Assembly: GCA_030651305.1 (NCBI GenBank) | Contig: JAUSCI010000010.1 | Span: 1-64,000 of the forward strand | Source: Sulfuritalea sp. | Lineage (GTDB): Bacteria; Pseudomonadota; Gammaproteobacteria; Burkholderiales; Rhodocyclaceae | DNA: 64,000 nt | Direction: 5' to 3' | Shown: positions 50,257 through 60,000 of the stretch, one piece after another | Numbering within the stretch: position 1 is the first letter of the stretch | Layout: every line of letters starts with the position of its first letter | Position numbers and translations under genes: made by a program | The notes under the pieces: generated by a model | The model's database searches: none | Told to the model about the DNA's origin: nothing | Seen by the model: only the letters and a program-made list of their open reading frames with translations

Positions 50257-51500
50257 GAAAAGCCTGGCTCCTCGCCTGCCTGCTGACGGGCTTTGCCCAC
50301 GGCGAGGAATTCAAGTTCGATGCCGCGGAGTTCGACAAGCAGCCCTTCGAATTCGGCGGCTATGTGGAACTCAAGCCGGATCGTTCCTGGCTCAAGCGCG
50401 ACGGCAGTTTCTACAAACTGAACGGCCTTGCGCGTGACACGCTGGACCGCAACACCGCCACGCTCAAGCTCAACGCCAAATTCACCCAGGGCATCGCCAG
50501 CCTGAAGCTGAGCGCCGCCGCCGAAGTGCGCCGCGACCAACTTGTCAGCGAGCGCAGCAGCCGCTTCGACGAGGCCTATGTGTCGCTCAAGCCCGACCCC
50601 GGCCTCACCGTCGACATCGGCAAGCAGGCGCTGAAATGGGGCAAGGGCTACGCCTGGAATCCGGTCGGCTTCGTCGAGCGGCAGAAGGACCCGAACGACG
50701 TCGAGCTGGCGCGCGAGGGCTACACCCTGCTGGCGGCGGATTTCATCCGCAACTTTGACGGCGAGCTGAAGACGGTCGCCTTCACCCCCGTGCTGCTGCC
50801 GGTCGGCTCGCAAACCAACCAGGATTTCGGCCGGCCCGACCACCTCAATGTCGCGGCCAAGCTCTACCTGCTCTATCACGACACCGACATCGACTTCACC
50901 TGGCTGGGAGGCGGCAGTCGCACCTCGCGCTTCGGCGTCGACTTCTCGCGCAACCTGACGAGTGCGCTGGAAATCCATGGCGAATGGGCGCGCCTGCGCG
51001 ATGTCGAGCAGCGCCGCATCGACGCCGCCGGCAACGTCACCAGCGCAATCCGCGACGCGACGAGTTATCTGCTCGGCATGCGTTACCTGAGCGCCAACGA
51101 CACCACCTGGATCGCCGAGTACTACCGCAACGGCAGCGGCTACACGCAAAGCCAGCTCTCCGATTTTCATCGCCTGGTCGATAGCGGCAACCCCGCGCTG
51201 CTGGCCAAGGCGCGGCAGATCAGCACCTCCTACGGTCGCCCCAACGCCGGCGAGCGCTACCTCTACCTGCGCGCCAGCCAGAAGGAGCCCTTCGACATCG
51301 TGTATTTCACGCCATCGGTCACGCTGATCGGCAATCTCGACGACAGGAGTTATTCGCTCACTCCCGAGCTGCTCTACACCGGCATCACCAACCTCGACCT
51401 GCGCCTGCGCGCCTCCTGGCTGCACGGCGGCGAGCACAGCGAATTCGGCGAGAAGCAGAATGAGCGCCGGCTGGAGCTGATGGCGCGTTTCTATTTCTGA
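50253..51500 (+). CDS. Putative outer-membrane beta-barrel protein
   Basis: Signal peptide, alternating amphipathic strands, terminal ...RRLELMARFYF ending in Phe; GTG start overlaps the lolA-like stop. Confidence 0.75.
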   Translation: MRKAWLLACLLTGFAHGEEFKFDAAEFDKQPFEFGGYVELKPDRSWLKRDGSFYKLNGLARDTLDRNTATLKLNAKFTQGIASLKLSAAAEVRRDQLVSERSSRFDEAYVSLKPDPGLTVDIGKQALKWGKGYAWNPVGFVERQKDPNDVELAREGYTLLAADFIRNFDGELKTVAFTPVLLPVGSQTNQDFGRPDHLNVAAKLYLLYHDTDIDFTWLGGGSRTSRFGVDFSRNLTSALEIHGEWARLRDVEQRRIDAAGNVTSAIRDATSYLLGMRYLSANDTTWIAEYYRNGSGYTQSQLSDFHRLVDSGNPALLAKARQISTSYGRPNAGERYLYLRASQKEPFDIVYFTPSVTLIGNLDDRSYSLTPELLYTGITNLDLRLRASWLHGGEHSEFGEKQNERRLELMARFYF

Positions 51501-51533
51501 GCGCCGTCCCCATGCTGGCGGCGGTCCGGCGGC

Positions 51534-51557
51534 GCCGTCCCGCCAGCGCCGACTTTC
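51534..51557 (+). repeat. 24-bp dispersed motif, copy 8
   Basis: GCCGTCCCGCCAGCGCCGACTTTC, 34 nt after the OM-protein stop. Confidence 0.85.
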
Positions 51558-51578
51558 GCGTCGCTTGCAAGTCACTTG

Positions 51579-51596
51579 GTCAAATCATTATTTGAC
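51579..51596. promoter_or_regulatory. Perfect palindrome upstream of the RHH-hsdMS operon
   Basis: GTCAAAT-catt-ATTTGAC, overlapping a TTGACA element, ~59 nt before the ATG at 51655. Confidence 0.6.
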
Positions 51597-51654
51597 ATTG
51601 CCATAACGGTGGAAAGGCAGTACATTTGCGAGGCCCCATTTTCTGGACTGAGCC

Positions 51655-51840
51655 ATGCCTCGCAACAAATGTGAAACCCTGTCCATCCGCACCACTGCCG
51701 AAATCAAGGACCTGATCCGCCAGGCCGCCGAGCGTGAGCATCGCTCCGTCGCCTCCATGCTGGAAGTCCTGGTCATGGCGCACGCCGGGCAGGCTGGCAT
51801 CAAGGCCAGCGCCAAGCCCAAGAAGACCGGCAAGAAATAG
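51655..51840 (+). CDS. Small ribbon-helix-helix-like protein
   Basis: 61 aa: CETLSIRTTAEIKDLIRQAAEREHRSVASMLEVLVMAH with basic tail; abuts hsdM. Confidence 0.75.
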   Translation: MPRNKCETLSIRTTAEIKDLIRQAAEREHRSVASMLEVLVMAHAGQAGIKASAKPKKTGKK

Positions 51841-51843
51841 GCC

Positions 51844-54033
51844 GTGAGCGCCTTGCAGAACATCTCCAAAATCGAAGACAGCCTCTGGGAGGCCGCCGAC
51901 CAGCTGCGCGCCAATTCCAAGCTGACCAGCAGCGAATACTGCATGCCGGTGCTCGGCGTGATCTTCCTGCGTCACGCCACCAACCGCTACCAGGCAGCCC
52001 TGCAAGTCATCCAGGCCGAACAGGCTGCCGGCAAGATGCCCAAGCGCCCGCTGGTCAAGGGCGACTTCATCAAGCGCCGCGCGCTGATGCTGCCCGAGAT
52101 AGCGCGCTACGACCACCTGCTCAAGCTGCCCTCCGGCGCCAATCTCGGCGCGGCGCTGGTCGAGGCCATGAACGCCATCGAAGCCGATTTCGAACCCCTG
52201 GCCAACCAGTTGCCCAAGGACTACGACCGCTTCGACAACAAGCTGCTCGAAGACCTGCTGCGCAACTTCGATTCGGCTGCGCTGCGCAATGCGTCCGGCG
52301 ATGTCTTCGGCCGCATCTACGAATACTTCCTGATGAAGTTCGCCATGCAGGGCGCCCAGGACAACGGCGAATTCTTCACCCCGCCCTCGCTGGTGCAGAC
52401 CATCGTCAACGTCATCGAGCCCGACCACGGCGTGGTGTTCGACCCCGCTTGCGGTTCCGCCGGCATGTTCGTGCAGTCCAGCCACTTCATCGAGCACGAA
52501 GGGCTGGACACCATGCAGCGCGTCAGCTTCTACGGCCAGGAAAAAACCGGCACCACCATCCGCCTGGCCAAGATGAACCTCGCCGTGCATGGGCTGGAAG
52601 GCGATATTCGCGAGGCCAATTCCTTCTACGACGACGTGCACCGCCTGCAGGATGGCCGCGCACTGTGGGGTAATTGCGATTTCGTCATGGCCAATCCGCC
52701 GTTCAACGTGGACATGGTCGATGCCGAGCGCGTCAAGGACGACCGCCGCCTGCCCTTCGGCCTGCCCGGCGTGAACAAGGACAAGCGCGTTTCCAACGGC
52801 AACTATCTGTGGATTTCCTACTTTCACAGCTACCTGTCGGCCAAAGGCCGCGCCGGCTTCGTCATGTCCTCGCAGGCCAGCAGCGCCGGCCACGGCGAGA
52901 AGGAAGTGCGGCGCAAGCTGGTGGAAACCGGCGATGTGGACGTGATGATCGCCATCCGCTCCAACTTCTTCTACACCCGCACCGTGCCTTGCGAACTGTG
53001 GCACTTCGACAAAAGCAAACCCCCTCTCCCTCAGGGAGAGGGCCGGGGTGAGGGTGGGGGACTGAACCACAAGGGCAACGTGCTGATGCTCGACGCCCGC
53101 AACATCTATCGCAAAGTCACGCGCAAGATTTACGACTTCAGCCCCGAACAACAGGCCAACCTCACTGCCGTCGTCTGGCTGTATCGCGGCCAGCAGGATC
53201 GATTCCTCGGGCTGGTGCAGGACTACCTTGCCCGGCTTGGCAGCGAGGCTACTGATGTGAAGCCCGCGCTAACGCGCTTCGAGACGCAACTCACCGCCTG
53301 CCGCGATTCGCTGGTGGCCGCCTTTGTCGACAGCGCCATCGCGCTCGAAACGCTCTATGCGGAAAAGCAGAAGACCTTTGCCGACGCCATGGCTGAATGG
53401 GCCGAGGCCGCCAACGCCTACGCCGCTGATCGTGCAACCCTGGTTGACGGACTCGCCGCCTATCTGAAGAAATTCGCCGTGTCGCCAGCGCCGACTTTTG
53501 ATATTCAGCATGCGGCCCGGCAAGCCTTCGACCCGCTGGCGGCAGCGGAGCGCGGGCTGATCAAACAGATCGACCTGCTCTACAAACTCGCCGCTCGCGC
53601 CGCCCAGTTGGCCACCGATCTATCTCCCTCTCCCCTCGCGGGAGAGGGCCGGGGAGAGGGGGCCAGTTTCGACCGCCGCGCCACCAGCAAACTGATCAAG
53701 CAACTGGACGAAGAGCGCAAGGCCGCCGTCGAACAACTCAAATCCGCGACCTACCTCCACCGCCAGATTGCCTGGCTGCAAGACCGCTTCCCCAAGGCCG
53801 AAATGCAGGACGTGCCCGGCCTGTGCAAGGTCGTCAGCCGCGCCGAAATCGAAGCAGCCGACTGGAGCCTGACCCCCGGCCGCTACGTTGGCGTCGCCCC
53901 GACGGAAGTGGATGAGGACTTCGATTTCGAGCAGACCCTGCGCGACATCCATGTCGAGCTGGCCGACCTGAACCGCGAGGCGGTGGATCTGGCGGCGAAG
54001 ATTCAGGAGAACTTCGAGGAGCTGGGGGTATGA
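51844..54033 (+). CDS. hsdM: Type I restriction-modification DNA methyltransferase subunit M
   Basis: DPACGSAGMFVQSSHF, FVMANPPFNV (NPPF motif); 729 aa. Confidence 0.96.
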   Translation: MSALQNISKIEDSLWEAADQLRANSKLTSSEYCMPVLGVIFLRHATNRYQAALQVIQAEQAAGKMPKRPLVKGDFIKRRALMLPEIARYDHLLKLPSGANLGAALVEAMNAIEADFEPLANQLPKDYDRFDNKLLEDLLRNFDSAALRNASGDVFGRIYEYFLMKFAMQGAQDNGEFFTPPSLVQTIVNVIEPDHGVVFDPACGSAGMFVQSSHFIEHEGLDTMQRVSFYGQEKTGTTIRLAKMNLAVHGLEGDIREANSFYDDVHRLQDGRALWGNCDFVMANPPFNVDMVDAERVKDDRRLPFGLPGVNKDKRVSNGNYLWISYFHSYLSAKGRAGFVMSSQASSAGHGEKEVRRKLVETGDVDVMIAIRSNFFYTRTVPCELWHFDKSKPPLPQGEGRGEGGGLNHKGNVLMLDARNIYRKVTRKIYDFSPEQQANLTAVVWLYRGQQDRFLGLVQDYLARLGSEATDVKPALTRFETQLTACRDSLVAAFVDSAIALETLYAEKQKTFADAMAEWAEAANAYAADRATLVDGLAAYLKKFAVSPAPTFDIQHAARQAFDPLAAAERGLIKQIDLLYKLAARAAQLATDLSPSPLAGEGRGEGASFDRRATSKLIKQLDEERKAAVEQLKSATYLHRQIAWLQDRFPKAEMQDVPGLCKVVSRAEIEAADWSLTPGRYVGVAPTEVDEDFDFEQTLRDIHVELADLNREAVDLAAKIQENFEELGV
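53021..53060. repeat. REP-like palindrome inside hsdM (in frame)
   Basis: CCCTCTCCC-tca-GGGAGAGGGccggggtgaggg; translates PPLPQGEGRGEGGG. Confidence 0.85.
53476..53499 (+). repeat. 24-bp dispersed motif, copy 9
   Basis: GCCGTGTCGCCAGCGCCGACTTTT inside hsdM (AVSPAPTF). Confidence 0.85.
53624..53661. repeat. Second REP-like palindrome inside hsdM (in frame)
   Basis: CCCTCTCCCCTCGCGGGAGAGGGccggggagaggg; translates SPSPLAGEGRGEGA. Confidence 0.85.
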
Positions 54034-55235
54034 GGCTGCTTGCAGATCGGCCTATCAAGGACTACTGCTTGGGCATCTATGATGGCCCTCACGCCACACC
54101 GAAGGAATCTGACGAAGGCCCAATCTTTCTCGGTATCAAGAACATAACCAGCGACGGGCGGTTGGATTTTTCCGAAATTCGACACGTTTCCGAGAATGAA
54201 TTTCCGAAGTGGACTCGTCGGGTCACTCCTGAACCCGGCGATCTAGCTTTTACCTACGAAGCGACACTTCATCGCTACGCAATTATCCCAGAAGGATTTC
54301 GTGGATGTCTGGGGCGCCGTGTTGCACTGGTGCGCCCGAATCCATCCATGGCCGATAGCCGTTACTTGCTCTATTTTTTTCTTTCGCACGCATGGCGAAA
54401 GGTTATTGAGGGAAACGTAATCAGCGGCGCCACGGTTGATCGAATTCCACTTGAGCGATTCCCAGACTTCCCAGCAGCATTACCTCCACTACACGTACAG
54501 CACGAAGTGGCCTCTATCCTCTCCGGCTACGACGACCTGATCGAAAACAACCGGCGGCGGATGGCGCTGTTGGAGGAGTCGGCGCGGCTGCTCTACCGCG
54601 AATGGTTCGTCCGCCTGCGCTTCCCCGGCCACGAACACACCCGAGTCATCGACGGCGTGCCGGAGGGGTGGGAGCGGAAGTCGTTGGGCGAGGTTGCGCG
54701 CCTCAACGAGACGAGCCTTGGCGGCACATTTGACGGCGAGATCGAATACATCGATATTGCTTCGGTTACTCGGAACTCGGTCAATGAAACCACCCGATAC
54801 GAATTCCGTGACGCGCCGAGCCGAGCTCGGCGTGTCGTTCGACATGGCGACATCATTTGGTCTTGTGTTCGTCCGAATCGACGTTCGCATGCGGTGATTT
54901 GGCAACCTCCAGAGAATCTCGTCGCTTCGACCGGCTTTGCCGTAATTTCGCCGACTTCCGTGCCCACATCATTTCTGTATCAAGCAGTCAGCACGGACTT
55001 GTTCGTCGGGTATTTGGAGAACCATGCCAAAGGCGCCGCGTACCCGGCTGTGGTTGCTGGCGATTTCCAGCGAGCCGAGGTTGTTGTGCCTTCATCCCCC
55101 TTGCTGGCGGCCTTCAATGACTTTGCAGAACCCCTGCTGTCCGAGACCCACAACCTGCAATTGCAAAACCAGAAACTCCGTGTCGCCCGCGACCTGTTGT
55201 TGCCGCGCCTGATGAGCGGGGAGATCGCCGTATGA
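54030..55235 (+). CDS. hsdS: Type I R-M specificity subunit S
   Basis: Two TRD-like halves with central conserved VASILSGYDDLIENNRRRMALLEESARLLYREWF and C-terminal NLQLQNQKLRVARDLLLPRLMSGEI. Confidence 0.95.
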   Translation: MRLLADRPIKDYCLGIYDGPHATPKESDEGPIFLGIKNITSDGRLDFSEIRHVSENEFPKWTRRVTPEPGDLAFTYEATLHRYAIIPEGFRGCLGRRVALVRPNPSMADSRYLLYFFLSHAWRKVIEGNVISGATVDRIPLERFPDFPAALPPLHVQHEVASILSGYDDLIENNRRRMALLEESARLLYREWFVRLRFPGHEHTRVIDGVPEGWERKSLGEVARLNETSLGGTFDGEIEYIDIASVTRNSVNETTRYEFRDAPSRARRVVRHGDIIWSCVRPNRRSHAVIWQPPENLVASTGFAVISPTSVPTSFLYQAVSTDLFVGYLENHAKGAAYPAVVAGDFQRAEVVVPSSPLLAAFNDFAEPLLSETHNLQLQNQKLRVARDLLLPRLMSGEIAV

Positions 55236-56872
55236 CCCTCGAAGACCAGCACACCGACCGCAAATCCCTGCGCACCGTCACCGGCAAAACGGCCGATTGG
55301 GAGGCGCTGGCGAAGGACTGCGTGTGCTTCGCCAACGGTGCTGGCGGTCGCTTGCTGATTGGCATCGAGGATGGCGAGGCCTTGCCGCCTGCGGGCCAGC
55401 AGGTGCCGCCGGAACTGCTGGATCACCTGCGCAAGCGCATCGGCGAGTTGACGGTGAATGTGCAGGCGCTGCCGAGCTTGCAGCATGCGGCCAACGGCGG
55501 CGAGTTCATCGAGTTGGCGATTGATCGCTCGCCCGGCGTGGCCTCGACGCGCGACGGGCGTTACTTCCTGCGGGTGAGCGACACGTGTCAGCCGGTGCTG
55601 GGCGACGACGTGCTGCGTCTGGCCAACGAGCGGCCGGGGCGGCCATGGGAGGCGATGGACAGCGGCGCGCCGCGCGCCGCCGCTGACGCCGACAAACTCG
55701 CGCGCTTCGTTCAGGCTATCCGCAACTCCGACCGGGTGAAGGATTCCGTCAAGGAGAAGGGCGCCGACGAACTGCTGACCCATTACGGTCTGGCGTTCGG
55801 GAATACGCTGACGCGGCTGGGCGTGCTGCTGCTCGGCACCACCGCCGACCGGCGAGCGCTGGGCACTGCGCCGCTGGTGCAGGCGATCAAGTACGACGAG
55901 CAAGGGCAGAAAATCAACAAGTGGGTCTGGGACGACTGCGCGCTGTCGCCGGTCGAACTGGTGGACGCGATCTGGCGCGAGGTGCCGGATTTCCGCGAGA
56001 GCTACGAAGTGGCCGAGGGCTTGTATCGGCGCAGTGTGCCGGCCTATGACGAAAAGGTGGTGCGCGAACTGCTGGTCAATGCGCTGGTGCATCGGCCCTA
56101 TACGCAGCAGGGCGACATCTACCTCAATCTGCATCCCGAGCGGCTGGAGGTGGTGAACCCCGGCCGTCTGCCGCTGGGGGTGACGCCGCGCAACATGCTG
56201 CACGCGAGCCGGCGCCGCAACGAGGGACTGGCGCGGGTATTTCACGATCTCGGTCTGATGGAACGCGAGGGCAGTGGCTTCGACCTGATCTACGATCGGC
56301 TGCTGTCGCAAGGCCGCCCGGCGCCGGTGCCTGAAGAGGGCGCGGACTGGGTCAAGGTGACGATCCAGCGGCGCATCGTCAAGCCCGAAGTCATGCGACT
56401 GATGACCGAGGCGGATGAACGCTTTCAATTGACACAGCGCGAGCGGATTGCGCTCGGTGTTCTGGCGCAGACGGAAGGCATGACGGCCAGGGAATTAGCG
56501 GCCGTACTGGAGACGGATGGGGCGGATGAACTCGCGCCCTGGTTGGGGCGGCTTCAAGCGCTGGGTCTGGTGCAGAGCGCCGGGCGCACAAAGGGAACCC
56601 GCTACTTTGTCGATCCGTCCTTGCTGCGCGATGCCAGCATCAGCATTCCAACGACCTTGCGGCGAATCGAGCCACACCGCTTGCTGGAACTGGTGCGCGA
56701 GGATTTACGGCGCTATCCACGCTCCAAGATCGGTGAGATCAGCGCCCGCGTTGGCCCCGAGGTCAATCGCTCGCAGCTTAAGCGGGCACTGGCGGAGTTG
56801 GTCGGTCTCGCCGTTGTCGTGATGGAGGGCGAGCGCAATGGCGCCCACTATCGGCTGGTGGTGGAGGAATGA
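55232..56872 (+). CDS. AlbA_2 (Schlafen-like) ATP-binding domain protein with C-terminal wHTH region
   Basis: DCVCFANGAGGRLLIGIEDGEALPP N-terminal domain; VRELLVNALVHRPYTQQGDIYL; C-terminal HTH-like repeats; ATGA overlap with hsdS. Confidence 0.88.
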   Translation: MTLEDQHTDRKSLRTVTGKTADWEALAKDCVCFANGAGGRLLIGIEDGEALPPAGQQVPPELLDHLRKRIGELTVNVQALPSLQHAANGGEFIELAIDRSPGVASTRDGRYFLRVSDTCQPVLGDDVLRLANERPGRPWEAMDSGAPRAAADADKLARFVQAIRNSDRVKDSVKEKGADELLTHYGLAFGNTLTRLGVLLLGTTADRRALGTAPLVQAIKYDEQGQKINKWVWDDCALSPVELVDAIWREVPDFRESYEVAEGLYRRSVPAYDEKVVRELLVNALVHRPYTQQGDIYLNLHPERLEVVNPGRLPLGVTPRNMLHASRRRNEGLARVFHDLGLMEREGSGFDLIYDRLLSQGRPAPVPEEGADWVKVTIQRRIVKPEVMRLMTEADERFQLTQRERIALGVLAQTEGMTARELAAVLETDGADELAPWLGRLQALGLVQSAGRTKGTRYFVDPSLLRDASISIPTTLRRIEPHRLLELVREDLRRYPRSKIGEISARVGPEVNRSQLKRALAELVGLAVVVMEGERNGAHYRLVVEE

Positions 56873-56881
56873 GCCGTTTTC

Positions 56882-57021
56882 ATTTGGCTCAAATGCGCCG
56901 CAATCGGGTCAATGGTTTAGCTGGATTGAGCCAAATCGGCCGTTAGAGTTTTGATAACGTATTACTTATTCAAGGGTTTTTTCATTGCCACGCATGGCGA
57001 ATGAGCCAAATTCGAGCCAAT
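56882..57021. promoter_or_regulatory. Repeated GAGCCAAA/TTTGGCTC boxes in the hsdR leader
   Basis: ATTTGGCTCAAAT (56882), TGAGCCAAAT (56927), ATGAGCCAAATTCGAGCCAAT (57001-57021). Confidence 0.6.
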
Positions 57022-57041
57022 AGACTGGGCTAAAACGATCC

Positions 57042-60000
57042 ATGGCCTACACCGACATCAACAGCGAAGACCGTCTGGTTCAAGCGACCTTTGCCTCCCA
57101 CCTCGAAAAGGTGCTGGGCTGGGACAGCGTCTACGCCTGGAACCAGGAAACCTTTGGCCCGGCCGGTACGCTGGGGCGCGCCAGCGAGCGCGAGGTGGTG
57201 CTGGTGCGTGATCTGCGGGCGGCGCTGGAAAGGCTCAACCCGGCGTTGCCGGAGTCGGCGATCAACGAGGCGGTGGTCAAGCTGACCCACCATGACTATT
57301 CGCGCTCCCTGGTTCAGCACAATCAGGCGTTCTACAAGCTGATCCGCGACGGCGTGCCGGTGAGTTACCGCGACGCGCAGGGAACGCTGCGCCACGCACA
57401 GGCCAGGGTGATCGATTTTCGGGAGTCCGCAAACAATCGCTTTCTGGCGGTGCGCGAACTCAAGATCACCGGACTGCGCACGCCCAACTACAACCGCCGC
57501 GCCGACCTGGTCTGCTTCGTCAATGGTCTGCCGCTGGTGTTCATCGAACTGAAGGCGGTGTACAAGAATATCCGCGCCGGTTTCGACGGCAATCTGCGCG
57601 ATTACCTGGACGAGAACGTCATCGCCCATGCCTTTCACCACAACGCCTTGCTGATTGTCAGCAATGGCGACAACGCCCGCTATGGCTCGATCACCAGTGC
57701 CTGGGAACATTTCGGCGAATGGAAGCGGCTGGACGAGCGGGACAAGGGCAGCGTGGCGGCCGAGGTGCTGCTCGATGGAATGCTGGCCAAGGACCGGCTG
57801 CTGGACATCGTCGAGAACTTCATTCTGTTCGATGCCAGCAAGCCAGGAGCGGTGCGCAAGGTGGTGGCGCGCAATCATCAGTTGCTGGGCGTGAATCAGG
57901 CGGTGGCGGCGGTGGTTCGGCAAGAGGAGATCAAGCGCCAGTTTCCGCCGGGCGAGCGGCTGAAGTATCGCGTGATCGAACTGCCCTTGCCGAGCAAGGA
58001 GCGCGCGGTCAATGAATCCCTGGCTGCATATCTTGAGGCTGCGGAACCTTTGGCGCCGGCCTATCTTGCGCAGGTAGAGCCGCGGACCTTGCAGATCATC
58101 GAGCGGGCGCATCCCGATCTGGGCCGGCTGGGCGTGGTGTGGCACACCCAGGGCAGCGGCAAGTCCTACTCCATGGCCTTCTTTGCCGAGAAGGTACGGC
58201 GCACCGTCGAGGGCAATTTCAGCTTTGTGCTGATGACCGATCGCGACGACCTCGACAGCCAGATTTACAAGACCTTCGTCGGTTGCGGCGTGGCGGACGA
58301 CCAGACGCCGCGTGCGGGATCGGGCAAGGAACTGAAGGAACTGCTGAAGCAGAATCATCGCTATGTGTTCAGCCTGATCCACAAGTTCAATCAGGACGTG
58401 AAGCCGGACCAGCCCTACAGCGACCGCGACGACATCATCGTGATTTCGGACGAAGCGCATCGCACCCAGGCCGGCAAGCTGGCGCGCAACATGCGCCTGG
58501 CGTTGCCCAATGCGGCCTTCATCGGCTTCACCGGCACGCCGCTGTTCAAGCACGACGAGCTGACCCGGCGCATCTTCGGCGATTACGTTTCCCGATACGA
58601 CTTCAAGCGCAGCGAGGAGGACGGCGCGACGGTCAAGCTGGTCTACGAGAATCGTGGCGAGAAACTGGGCTTGGCGCGGCTGGACTTGAACGAGAAGATT
58701 GCCCGTGCGGTTGATGCCGCCGACCTTGATCCGGACCAGACTGCGCTCCTGGAAAAGTTGCTCGGCAAGGATTACGAAGTCATCACCGCCGACGAGCGGC
58801 TGGAAAGAATCGCTGCGGATTTCGTCGAGCATTGCAGCACGCGCTGGGAATGTACGGAAATGCGGGGCAAGTCCATGCTGGTGTGCATCGACAAGATCAC
58901 TTGCGCCCGCATGCTGATGCTGATCGAGCCGAAGTGGAAGGCGAAGGCCGTGGCTGTCCGTGCGGCAGCCGAAGGCAAGCGCGCCGAGATCGCGGCGGCG
59001 GCAGACGACGAGACGCGGCAGTACCTGAATGCCCAGCGCGACCGCTTGCTGGCGAAGGCCGCCTGGCTTGATGAGACGATCATCGAGATCATCATCAGCG
59101 AGGCGCAGAACGAAGTCGCCGACTTCAAGAAGTGGGGCTTCGACATCATTCCTCACCGCGCCCGCATGAAGCAGGGCTTCGAGACGCCCGATGGCAAACG
59201 TGTGGATGTGGAGTCGGCGTTCAAGAATCCACAGCATCCGTTCCGGGTGGCGATCGTCTGCGCCATGTGGCTGACAGGTTTCGATGTGGAATGTCTGGCT
59301 ACGCTCTACATCGACAAGCCGATGCGGGCGCACACCTTGATGCAGGCCATCGCTCGCGCCAACCGGCGTTATCCGGGCAAGGATTTCGGTCTGATCGTCG
59401 ATTACAACGGCATGCTCAAGAGCCTGCGCGAAGCTCTCGCCCAATATGCGATGGGGGATGACGGTGGCGACGAGGAAATCGTGGCGCCGCTGGAGGAACG
59501 GGTGGCAGCTTTGCAGGATGCCATCGAAGCCACCGAAGCCCATCTGCGCGGGCTTGGATTCGAGCTAACGGGACTGCTGGGTACAAAGGGATTCGCACGA
59601 ATTCAGGGGCTGGCCGACGCGGTTGATGCGGTTTATGCGAATGACGAATCCAAGCGCCGTTTCGAGATTCTGGCCAGGGTGGTATTCAGTCGTTTCAAGG
59701 CGCTGCTGGTAGAGCCATCGGCGCTGACCTATGCCGAGCGCCACGACAACATCGAGGCGATTTACAAGAAACTCACCGAGCGCCGCGATACGGCCGACGT
59801 GAGCGCGCTGCTCAAGGTGCTGCACCGTATTGTCAATAAGGCGATTGCAACCCAGGCGCCGGGCGAGGATCAGGCAAAGGGGCTGACGGTCGATCTCTCG
59901 CTGATCAACATGGAAAGGCTGCGCGACGAATTCAGCAAGAAAGTGAAGCGCAAGGCGACCGTGATCGAGGACATTCGCGAGCTCGTGGAGAAGAAACTGG

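Noticed and set aside
57030-59543. 837-aa minus-strand ORF antisense to hsdR
   Set aside because: Shadow ORF; hsdR motifs are clear on +.
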